A stretch of 64,000 nt of DNA from DATLGB01 sp963740765. GTDB lineage: Bacteria; Actinomycetota; Thermoleophilia; Solirubrobacterales; Solirubrobacteraceae. Positions 8,578-15,560 of the stretch are shown here, in pieces (position 1 is the stretch's first letter; each line of letters starts with the position of its first letter). Both the position numbers and the translations under genes were made by a program. The stretch is taken from the NCBI GenBank assembly GCA_963740765.1, contig CAVUFN010000008.1, forward strand, positions 62,001 to 126,000, in the 5' to 3' direction. The notes beneath the pieces are model-generated. The model searched no databases, was not told the DNA's origin, and saw only the letters and a list, made by a program, of their open reading frames with translations.

Positions 8578-9420
8578 TCAGCGGCGTCGCAGGTTCATGC
8601 GGCCCGACTCGCGGTGCACCGCGACCTGCCGGCGCAGCACGACGGCCGCGCACGTCCAGAACAGGATGGAGAGGTCCATCCGCAGCGACGGCGTCTCCGC
8701 GTACATGCGATCCAGCCGGATCTTCTGCGGGAAGATGCGCGTCCGGTAGTGCTCCATCGGGTCGATCTTGTCCAGGATCGCGCTCTCCTCGGCGAAGGCG
8801 ATCTGCGACAGGCCGGTCACGCCCGGGCGCACGGAGAGGATGTCGGCGTAGTCGTCGAAGCGCTCCGCGACGAACTTCGGGTCCTCCGGCCGCGGGCCGA
8901 TGAGGCTCATCTCGCCGTTCAGGACGTGCCACAGCTGCGGGATCTCGTCGAGCTTGGTCTTGGCGAGCAGCCTGCCCACGCGCGTGAAGCGCTCGTCCTC
9001 GGACATGGTGAGCGGCGCACCGGATGCATTGTGGTGCATCTTGCGGAACTTCAGCATCCGCAGCGGGCGACCGCCACGGCCGACGCGCCGCGCGCGGTAG
9101 AAGACGGGGCCGGGAGACTCGACGCGCACCATCAGCGCGACAACGATGATCAGCGGCAGCGCGAGCATGAGGACGGTGGCCGAGATCGCGATATCGAAGG
9201 TGCGCTTGATGCCGGCCTGTGTGAGGCGAACCAGTTCGGCGACCGGCTCGGACAGCCACGTCTCGCGCCGGGCGACAGCGGTAGGAGTGGTCGCGACCAT
9301 GATGCGGTCGACCTCGGTGGTCGTCAGACCCTCCTTGCTGCGAATGTGTTCTGCGGTCGGCATCCAGCCTCTTTCAACTCGCCTGACAAATGTACGACTC
9401 GACAGGCGCTTGTCCGACAT
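8578..9420 (-). CDS. bacterial sugar transferase (phosphoglycosyl transferase, monotopic type)
   Basis: This 280-residue enzyme should transfer a sugar-1-phosphate from a nucleotide sugar to undecaprenyl phosphate, the first membrane step of polysaccharide synthesis. Residues 78-100 form the hydrophobic membrane hairpin. All family motifs are intact: KFRKM (124-128), KLDEIPQL with the Asp-Glu pair at 158-159, and GPRPE (175-179). The N-terminal 70 residues are polar and not part of the core; the large CoA-like domain of WbaP-type enzymes is absent. The ATG at 9420 is supported by AGGGAG five bases upstream. It is transcribed away from the LPFTG protein gene across a 318-base regulatory gap. 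It is the only intact priming enzyme in the locus. Confidence 0.93.
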   Translation of the reverse strand: MSDKRLSSRTFVRRVERGWMPTAEHIRSKEGLTTTEVDRIMVATTPTAVARRETWLSEPVAELVRLTQAGIKRTFDIAISATVLMLALPLIIVVALMVRVESPGPVFYRARRVGRGGRPLRMLKFRKMHHNASGAPLTMSEDERFTRVGRLLAKTKLDEIPQLWHVLNGEMSLIGPRPEDPKFVAERFDDYADILSVRPGVTGLSQIAFAEESAILDKIDPMEHYRTRIFPQKIRLDRMYAETPSLRMDLSILFWTCAAVVLRRQVAVHRESGRMNLRRR

Positions 9421-9461
9421 CGGCGCTCCCTGCTCTGCCGGACCCCCTGCGCTTGCGCCGT

Positions 9462-9493
9462 CATTGTTGCAACAACAATGGGTGTTCGCAACA
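9462..9493. promoter_or_regulatory. palindromic operator-like sites
   Basis: The 12-base perfect palindrome ttgttgcaacaa (9464-9475) lies within a larger inverted repeat cattgttg / caacaatg with a 3-base spacer. A second imperfect copy, tgttcgcaaca, follows at 9483-9493. Repeated AT-rich dyads in a GC-rich intergenic region that drives two surface-polysaccharide genes look like binding sites for a dimeric regulator. The regulator itself is not identifiable in the window. Confidence 0.5.
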
Positions 9494-9624
9494 GAGCGCC
9501 GTCGTACGTTCGTCCACTACACGTTAAACGCCGCCGGACCTGCCAAACTTGCGGCGGGCGTAACTTCGCGGATCCCCCGTGGTCACGTCAGAGGAGTTCG
9601 CAGGATCTCGCTGAATGGGGTCTA

Positions 9625-9712
9625 GCACCGAAAGGTTTGCAACCGCCGGTGCGTTGCGTACTCTATGGACAGAGTTTCGGAATTCGGGCAGGCCAGGATG
9701 GCCGAGACGCCC
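9625..9712 (+). promoter_or_regulatory. structured 5' leader of the LPFTG gene (candidate cis-RNA element)
   Basis: Three consecutive hairpins can be drawn. The first pairs gcaccg (9625-9630) with cggtgc (9647-9652) and encloses a second stem ggtt/aacc. The second pairs actct with agagt (9660-9675). The third nests ggcc/ggcc inside gggc/gccc (9686-9712). They end just before the aggagg at 9720-9725. I do not recognise the fold as a known riboswitch class. It may control translation or mRNA stability of the surface protein. Confidence 0.35.
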
Positions 9713-9738
9713 AGCAACCAGGAGGCAACGAGGCACCC

Positions 9739-10245
9739 ATGAAGAGCAGGGCCTTCACCATCATCAGCTTGCTTGTGCTCGCCGTGGCCATGGCCACCGC
9801 CGGCACCGCATCCGCGCAGACTTCACCTGCGCCGGCCTCACCCGCGCAGGACGTCTACGACAGCACCGGCCAGGTTCTCGACGTTGTCGAGGGCGGTGGC
9901 AACGCGCCCGCCCCCGCGGTCGAGGACGACGTCGAGAGCGGCCAGGCCCCGTCGGTCTGTGCGGCTGCCGACGGCCGGGACGCCAGCGGCAACGCCGTGT
10001 CCTACGGCTCGTCCGCGGATTGTGCGACGGCAGCGAAGGTCTGCTCCGCCGCCGACGGCAAGGACGCGAGCGGCAACGCCGTCGCGTACGGCTCCACGGC
10101 CGACTGCGCGACCACCGCTCCGACGGTCGCCTCCGGCCAGCTGCCCTTCACCGGCTTCCAGGCCGGCCTCGTCGCCCTCGCTGGCCTCGCGCTGCTCGGC
10201 GGCGGCTTCACGATGCGCCGTGTGGCGCATCGCGGGACTGCCTGA
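9739..10245 (+). CDS. LPFTG-type cell-surface protein with internal 28-residue repeats
   Basis: A 168-residue exported protein. Residues 1-27 are a signal peptide ending in TASA. A Pro/Ala-rich stretch follows, and then two 28-residue repeats, each holding two cysteines (VC.AADG.DASGNAV.YGS.ADC). The C-terminus has LPFTG, a hydrophobic helix and a basic tail (MRRVAHR), which is the sortase sorting signal. It is therefore expected to be covalently linked to the cell wall by a sortase; no sortase gene lies in this window. The ATG is preceded by two purine-rich ribosome-site candidates (aggagg and gagg). The four cysteines could form one disulfide per repeat. The gene sits between divergent sugar transferase and polymer ligase genes and ends at a strong hairpin. 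Confidence 0.88.
   Translation: MKSRAFTIISLLVLAVAMATAGTASAQTSPAPASPAQDVYDSTGQVLDVVEGGGNAPAPAVEDDVESGQAPSVCAAADGRDASGNAVSYGSSADCATAAKVCSAADGKDASGNAVAYGSTADCATTAPTVASGQLPFTGFQAGLVALAGLALLGGGFTMRRVAHRGTA
9955..10122 (+). repeat. two in-frame 84-base repeats
   Basis: The two units (9955-10038 and 10039-10122) encode the 28-residue cysteine-pair repeats of the LPFTG protein and share most bases. They are likely a tandem duplication; copy number could vary between strains. Confidence 0.8.
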
Positions 10246-10269
10246 CCGAGGCACCAAGTAGCACGTTCG

Positions 10270-10297
10270 CCGCGGGGCGCCCACGGGCGCCCCGCGG
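10270..10297 (+). terminator. GC-rich hairpin after the LPFTG gene
   Basis: ccgcggggcgccc and gggcgccccgcgg form a perfect inverted repeat, in practice a 12-bp stem with a 4-base loop. It is followed by tcgttaac rather than a long T run, so it may be a U-poor terminator of the kind common in high-GC bacteria, or a 3' stabiliser. Confidence 0.65.
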
Positions 10298-10336
10298 TCG
10301 TTAACGGGCCGCCGGTCCACCGTCGATACTCCGAGG

Positions 10337-12385
10337 ATGCGACGGCTGCGCCGCGACCTCGACGCCTACGAGCTGACGCGGATGCTGCCCGCGGCGGGAG
10401 TTCTCACGGTCTGGGCCGTCCTGATGTTCCGGTCCGGCGGCTACCGCCCCGGCACCTGGCTGCCGGCGGGGATCGTGCTGCTCGGCCTGCTCGCGGTCGC
10501 CATCGTCGGTAGCGGGCAGATCCTCCCGCCCGCGCCCGCGCGGCGGCCGCTGCAGATCCTGATCGCCTTCACGGCCTGGTGCTACCTGTCGCTGCTCTGG
10601 AGCGACGCGCCCGGGACGGCGCTCGAAGCTGCCAACCTGCTCCTGCTCGCGCTCGCGGGAGCGTGGACGCTGTCGCTGGCGCCCTGGAAGACCCGGACGG
10701 CGGCGATGCTCATGCTCGCCTTCTCGGCCGCGGCAGCGACCGCCTGCCTGGCCGCGCTGCTGTCGGCTTTAGGTACGTCGGACCTGACCTCGCGTTTCGA
10801 GGACTTCCGCTTCGCCCCACCGCTCGACTACCCGAACGCCACGGCGGCGTTCGCGTTCATGGCGGCGCTGCCGGCCCTGTTGCTCGCCGCCCGCCCCGAC
10901 GCATCCATCCCGGCCAAGGCCTCCGGCCAGGGCCTCGCCACCTTCTTGTGCGCCTACGCGCTCCTCCCGCAGTCGCGGGGCTCGATCCTCGGGGGACTCG
11001 CCACGATCGCCGTGCTCGCGTTCACCGTCCCGTTCCGCTGGCGGCTGACCCTGCACGCGCTTCTGCTCGCTGCCACGACCGTGGCCGTGGCCGGCCCGGT
11101 GGGGGATGTCTACACGGCCGCGAGCTCGGGGACCGCATCCGGTGCGCTCGGGGACGCGCTGACCGCGATGCTCGTCGCCGTCGCCGCCGGTGTCGCCGCC
11201 GGCATCGCTCTCGCGGTCGCGGAGGACCGCGTCCAGTTCGACGATGAGCGTCAGCGCCTCGCCCGCCTCGGCGGCTTCGTCCTCGCCGGGGTCTGCGTGG
11301 TCTCGGTGCTCGGCGTCGGGATCGCCAAGTCGGCGAGCATCTCGGACACCCTCAGCGACCAGTGGCGCTCGCTCAAGCACCCCGGCGTCGACTACGGCGG
11401 CACCAGGGCCAATGACGCCGGCGGCCGCCTCACCTCCGCGGACCCGCTGGAGCGCTACGACTACTGGCGCGTCTCCCTCGACGGCTTTCGCTCCAATCCG
11501 CTCGGTGGCCTGGGCGCCGGTGGCTTCGAGCACCGCTACACGATCGAGCGCCGCTACCCCAAGCCGTCGCGGTATCCCCACAACGTCGTCATGAAGGTCG
11601 TCGGCGACACCGGCATCGTGGGCGTGGGCCTGATCCTCGCCTTCCTCGTGCTCGCCGTTCGCGGGCTGGCGCTCGGAACGCGCCGGGCACCCGCTCGCGC
11701 ACGTCTGGTCACCGCGACCGCGCTGGCGATGCTTGCCTACTTCGTCGCGCACGGCCTCTTCGATTGGCTCGAGGCCTACCCCGTGCTCACCGGTCCGGCG
11801 CTCGGCTTCCCCCTCGTCGCGCTGGTCGTCGCGGGACGGGCGCACACCGAGCGCCGCCGGCGCCTCGAGGGCGCGACCCCCGCGGAGGACGTGCCGGCCG
11901 GTCTGCCCGCGCTGGCGGTGACCGGCGTGGTGCTGCTGCTCGCTTTCGCGTGCCTGCTGGGGCCGTGGCTCTCCCTGCGCTACCGGGACCGTGCGTCGGA
12001 GACGTGGCGGACCGACGCCGGCCTCGCCTATGCCGACCTCGACCGGGCTGCGGATCTCGATCCGCTCGACGCCCAGGCCCACGTGCTCAAGGGCGTCATC
12101 GCCACGACCCGCGGGGACACCGCGATCGCGCAAGCCGGCTTTCGCCAGGCGCTCGACCGCGAGGACACCTGGCTCCCGCACTTCGGCCTGGCCGCCCTCG
12201 CGGCGGACAGCGGAGACCGTGCCCTGGCGAAGCGCGAGCTGGCCGCGGCTCGGCGTCTGAACCGCAGAGACGCCGTCCTGCCGGGGATCGCCGCGCAGAT
12301 CCTCTCCAAGCGCGGACTGGCTCCCGACGCGGCGATCAGGCTCGTCCTCACCAACAGTTACGCCGATAGGGAGAAGGTCTCGTGA
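10337..12385 (+). CDS. O-antigen ligase/polymerase-like membrane protein with C-terminal TPR region
   Basis: A 682-residue protein with about 11-12 hydrophobic segments up to about residue 550. The central part (residues 340-430) has the Wzy_C-type loop with DYWRVSLDGFRSNPLGGLGAGG and PHNVVMKVVGDTGIVG, typical of O-antigen ligases and polymerases acting on undecaprenyl-linked glycans at the outer face of the membrane. The last 130 residues form TPR-like helices (AQAHVLKGVIATTRGDTAIA and following). Family membership is clear; whether it polymerises, ligates to a protein or attaches the glycan to the wall is not. The GTGA overlap with the Wzz/kinase gene argues for a joint role in chain growth. 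Confidence 0.85.
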   Translation: MRRLRRDLDAYELTRMLPAAGVLTVWAVLMFRSGGYRPGTWLPAGIVLLGLLAVAIVGSGQILPPAPARRPLQILIAFTAWCYLSLLWSDAPGTALEAANLLLLALAGAWTLSLAPWKTRTAAMLMLAFSAAAATACLAALLSALGTSDLTSRFEDFRFAPPLDYPNATAAFAFMAALPALLLAARPDASIPAKASGQGLATFLCAYALLPQSRGSILGGLATIAVLAFTVPFRWRLTLHALLLAATTVAVAGPVGDVYTAASSGTASGALGDALTAMLVAVAAGVAAGIALAVAEDRVQFDDERQRLARLGGFVLAGVCVVSVLGVGIAKSASISDTLSDQWRSLKHPGVDYGGTRANDAGGRLTSADPLERYDYWRVSLDGFRSNPLGGLGAGGFEHRYTIERRYPKPSRYPHNVVMKVVGDTGIVGVGLILAFLVLAVRGLALGTRRAPARARLVTATALAMLAYFVAHGLFDWLEAYPVLTGPALGFPLVALVVAGRAHTERRRRLEGATPAEDVPAGLPALAVTGVVLLLAFACLLGPWLSLRYRDRASETWRTDAGLAYADLDRAADLDPLDAQAHVLKGVIATTRGDTAIAQAGFRQALDREDTWLPHFGLAALAADSGDRALAKRELAAARRLNRRDAVLPGIAAQILSKRGLAPDAAIRLVLTNSYADREKVS

Positions 12386-13953
12386 GCGCGACCGATCCCG
12401 ATGCCCGTAGCATGGCGCGCCGCATGTCCAGCGCCGAACCCTTCGACCCTCCGCCCGCGGGCTCCGCCAGGCGGGCGGAGTCGAGCTGGCTCGTCCCCGG
12501 CAGCGAGGCGCAGGGTCTGGTCAGCTACGTCGAGGCGATCCGTGCCGGCCGCTGGATCATCGCCGGCGCGCTGGCCGCGTGCCTCGGCATGGCCCTGCTC
12601 TACCTGGCGCAGGCCGACAAGGTCTACGAGGCGTCGGCTGACCTGCTGATCTCGCCCCAGGGCGACCTGCAGGTGGCGGTCCCGGGCATCATCCGCGAGT
12701 CGAGCGACCCCACCCGTGACGTCGAGACGGTGGCCCGTCTGGCCACCTCGGCGCCGGTGTCGCGGCGCGTCATCGAGGATCTGAAGCTCGACACCACGGT
12801 GCGCGCGCTCGGCCGCAAGGTCGAGGTCCAGCCGCTTGCCCAGAGCAACATCATCACCATCACCGCACAGGGCTCCACCCCCGAGGCGTCCAAGGCCCTG
12901 GCCGACGCCTTCGGCGAGCAGTTCGTCGCCTACCGGACGGAGCGGCTCCACGAGGAGCTCGATCCCCTCATCAAGCGCCTGGAGCCCCAGGTGCAGGGGC
13001 CCCCGACGGCGGATCAGCTCGCCAACCCCTCTTCGCCCGCCTCGCAGCTCCAGGTGCTCCAGCAGCTGCGCTCCGGCAACGACCCGTCCGTGAGCTTCGA
13101 GTCGCAGGCCGAGCTGCCGACCTCCGCGGCGTCCCCGCAGCCCTTGCTGACCACGGCCGCGGCGATCATCGGTGGTCTCGTCGTGGGCCTCGTCGGCGCC
13201 TTCGCCCTCCAGCTGCTCGACCCGCGCCTGCGCCGCGAGGACCAGCTGCGCGCGCGCTTCCGCCTGCCGATCCTGGCCCGCATCCCGCTCGAACGCCGCA
13301 AGCGCGCCCGGCCGCTGCTGCCGTCGGAGCTCTCGCTCGGCGCGCTCGACGGCTATCAGGCGCTGCGAGCGGCGCTGACGACGACGCGGCGCGATTCGCT
13401 CGCGGGCCGGGTCCTGCTCGTCACGGGCCCGTCGCCGGGCGACGGCAAGACGACCGCCGCCATCAACCTCGCGTCCACGATCGCCGCCGCGGGCAAGCGC
13501 GTGATCCTGATCGAAGCGGATTCGCGCCGTCCCTCCATCGGCCGCGCGCTGGAGATGGAGGCCGAGGTCGGGCTCGCCAGCGTCGTCACCGGCCGCCGCT
13601 ACCTGGTCGACGCGCTGATGCCGGTCGGCAGCGAGGACGCGAAGCTGCGCGTCCTGCTCAACGCCCCCAGCGAGGCGCCCGCGGCCGACGTCCTCTCGCA
13701 CCTGTCCGCGGACACGCTGCTGCTGCAGGCCCAGCGTCTCGCCGACTGGGTGATCGTCGACTCCCCGCCGCTCAACCACGTTGCGGAGACGTTGGCGCTC
13801 GCGCAGGCCGTCGACGACCTGCTGATCGTCGTCCGGATCGGCAAGACGAACTTCCGCGACCTCACCGAGCTGTCGGAGATGCTGGCCCAGCAGAACATCC
13901 AGCCGGCCGGGTTCGTGGTGCTGGGCGGACACGCCCGCACGGGCTACTACTAG
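12382..13953 (+). CDS. Wzz-type chain-length determinant fused to BY-kinase (CpsD/CapB-like)
   Basis: A 523-residue fusion. Residues 45-275 are a Wzz domain bounded by two membrane helices (about 55-78 and 253-275). Residues 300-523 form a cytoplasmic bacterial tyrosine kinase with Walker A GPSPGDGKTT near residue 350, Walker A' motif VILIEADSRRP and Walker B WVIVDSPPL. Such proteins regulate polymer length and export by cycles of autophosphorylation on a C-terminal tyrosine cluster. Here that cluster is reduced to the final GYY. The GTG start lies in a GTGA overlap with the ligase-like gene. The stop TAG shares its CTAG with the stop of the convergent hydrolase gene. Confidence 0.92.
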   Translation: MSATDPDARSMARRMSSAEPFDPPPAGSARRAESSWLVPGSEAQGLVSYVEAIRAGRWIIAGALAACLGMALLYLAQADKVYEASADLLISPQGDLQVAVPGIIRESSDPTRDVETVARLATSAPVSRRVIEDLKLDTTVRALGRKVEVQPLAQSNIITITAQGSTPEASKALADAFGEQFVAYRTERLHEELDPLIKRLEPQVQGPPTADQLANPSSPASQLQVLQQLRSGNDPSVSFESQAELPTSAASPQPLLTTAAAIIGGLVVGLVGAFALQLLDPRLRREDQLRARFRLPILARIPLERRKRARPLLPSELSLGALDGYQALRAALTTTRRDSLAGRVLLVTGPSPGDGKTTAAINLASTIAAAGKRVILIEADSRRPSIGRALEMEAEVGLASVVTGRRYLVDALMPVGSEDAKLRVLLNAPSEAPAADVLSHLSADTLLLQAQRLADWVIVDSPPLNHVAETLALAQAVDDLLIVVRIGKTNFRDLTELSEMLAQQNIQPAGFVVLGGHARTGYY

Positions 13954-15560
13954 CCGCGGGCTCGCTCCACCGCGCCGTCGAGGACGGCGTGGGCGGCCCG
14001 CTGCGCTTCCAGCGGCTTGAGCGTGTGGCTGCGCAGCGGGAGGGCGTGGATCGTGAGCGCCTCCGCGTCTCCCGAGCGGCGCAGCTCGTCGTGCAACGGC
14101 TCGCTGCCCGAGAACGCGAACGCGACGTGCTGCCCGCGCGCGACGAGCCGGTCGACCAGCTCACGGACGGCGGACTGGGCGGGCACGGCGTCCCCGCCGG
14201 GGCGGAACGGTCTCGCGAGGAGGTAGCGGATGACCGCGAGCAGGCGCGCGAACGGGCGGTCGGCGCGGAGGAGGGCCCGGAAGCCCTTCGGCGTGAGGAC
14301 GCTGAGCGCCCGCCGCACCTCGCGCCGCGGGCCTGCCTCCGCGTCCCAGAACAGCAGCTGCGGGTTCAGCAGGACGACGGCCTTGACGCGTGGATCGCGA
14401 TCGGCGATGTGCAGCGCCCAATAGCCGCCCGAGCAGAGGCCGGCGAGCATGAAGCGCGGGGGGAGCCCGCGCTCGGCCAGCACGTCGAGGATGCGCCCGA
14501 CCTGGTCGGTGAGGTCGGGCGCGTAGAAGGCGACGTCGTCCACGTAGGGATCGTGGGTGCCGTCCGCCTCGCCGATCCCCTCGAGGTCGACGCGCAACGT
14601 CGCAATGCCGCGCGCCGCCCAGCGCCGCCCCGCCTCGACCCACATGCGGTTCGGGCCGATGTGGCGGATGGCGCCCGCGTTGAGCATCACCGCAGTGAGG
14701 TCGGCGCCGCCGTCGGGCTCGGTGAGGACGCCGAAGCAGGGACCGATCCGCAGCGCCGTCTCGCGCGCCCCGGGGACGGGAAGGTGGTCGGCGGCGGCAG
14801 CGGGGGAAGGGGCGGCTGAGCCGGCCCCCGTGCGCAGCCATGCGCGGGTCCGCTCGATCGTGACGGTCGGGACCTCGGCCAGTTGCGGTCCGGCGGTGGC
14901 GGCGCCCCAGCCCTCGCCCGGGTCCGTCTCGACCTCGGTCCCGGCGGCGCGCAGGGCATCGGCGAGCTTCGCGTCGGGCTCGACGCCATCGCGGCCCAGC
15001 AGCAGCGCGCGGGTCGGGGCGCCGTCCGCGAGCAGCGCGCCCGCCTCCAGCGCACCGACGGCTGCCACGGTCGCCTCCGACAGCGTGTGACCGCCCGCGG
15101 TCAGGCCGGCGCCGGCGCCGGGCGCCTCGCCGGTCTGGGCGGCCTCCAGGCGCCCGAAGGCCTTCAGCTCGCGCAGAAGGCTCCGGCCGCGGGCGGGCGC
15201 GCCCCACAGGACCAGCGAGTCGGCGCCGGCACCGAGGCTCAGCAGCCCGCCCAGGCCGAGTGCGACGATCGCCGTCCGCTCCGCCCCCAGCCAGGCGACC
15301 GCGTCGGCGATCGCAACGCGCCAGGCGTCCACCAGCCCTTCGTCCTGCGGGCTGCCGCCGGAGTCGCCGGTGCCCGGCAGATCGATGCGGAGGACGGTGT
15401 GGCCGTCCTCCGCGAGGGCGGCGGCCCAGGCGCGACGCGGGCGGAAGGTGCTCTGGTCGTCCCAGCCCAACGGCGGCACGAACAGCACGCCGAGCCCGCT
15501 CGGCGGGCCCTGCGGATCGTGCAGGACTCCTGCGACCGGCCCCAGGTAGACCGACTTCAC
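13950..15560 (-). CDS. tandem double alpha/beta-hydrolase
   Basis: A 536-residue protein built of two alpha/beta-hydrolase domains, about residues 1-240 and 275-536. In the first domain the nucleophile elbow reads ALGLGG (100-105): the expected Ser/Cys is Gly102, so this half is probably inactive. In the second the elbow reads GLCSGG (374-379), giving Cys376 as the likely nucleophile, as in dienelactone-hydrolase-type enzymes, with candidate acid and His residues downstream (RSHTLKP near the end). It is the last gene of the amino acid:carrier-protein operon, overlapping the GH2 gene by GTGA, so a thioesterase or transferase role that releases the carrier-bound product is attractive. That role is inferred from context only. 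Confidence 0.85.
   Translation of the reverse strand: MKSVYLGPVAGVLHDPQGPPSGLGVLFVPPLGWDDQSTFRPRRAWAAALAEDGHTVLRIDLPGTGDSGGSPQDEGLVDAWRVAIADAVAWLGAERTAIVALGLGGLLSLGAGADSLVLWGAPARGRSLLRELKAFGRLEAAQTGEAPGAGAGLTAGGHTLSEATVAAVGALEAGALLADGAPTRALLLGRDGVEPDAKLADALRAAGTEVETDPGEGWGAATAGPQLAEVPTVTIERTRAWLRTGAGSAAPSPAAAADHLPVPGARETALRIGPCFGVLTEPDGGADLTAVMLNAGAIRHIGPNRMWVEAGRRWAARGIATLRVDLEGIGEADGTHDPYVDDVAFYAPDLTDQVGRILDVLAERGLPPRFMLAGLCSGGYWALHIADRDPRVKAVVLLNPQLLFWDAEAGPRREVRRALSVLTPKGFRALLRADRPFARLLAVIRYLLARPFRPGGDAVPAQSAVRELVDRLVARGQHVAFAFSGSEPLHDELRRSGDAEALTIHALPLRSHTLKPLEAQRAAHAVLDGAVERARG

Larger units (their letters stand above)
9421..9738. promoter_or_regulatory. 318-base divergent intergenic region
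   Basis: The region separates the sugar transferase (minus) from the LPFTG protein (plus). It is less GC-rich than the flanking genes in two places. It contains a palindrome cluster near 9462-9493 and a series of hairpins at 9625-9712. No reading frame with convincing codon use or ribosome site was found in it. I expect promoters for both directions here but could not place -35/-10 boxes with confidence. Confidence 0.6.

Noticed and set aside
9625..9712. Known riboswitch (c-di-GMP or c-di-AMP class)
   Set aside because: The hairpins do not show the conserved core sequences of these classes. Left as an unclassified leader.
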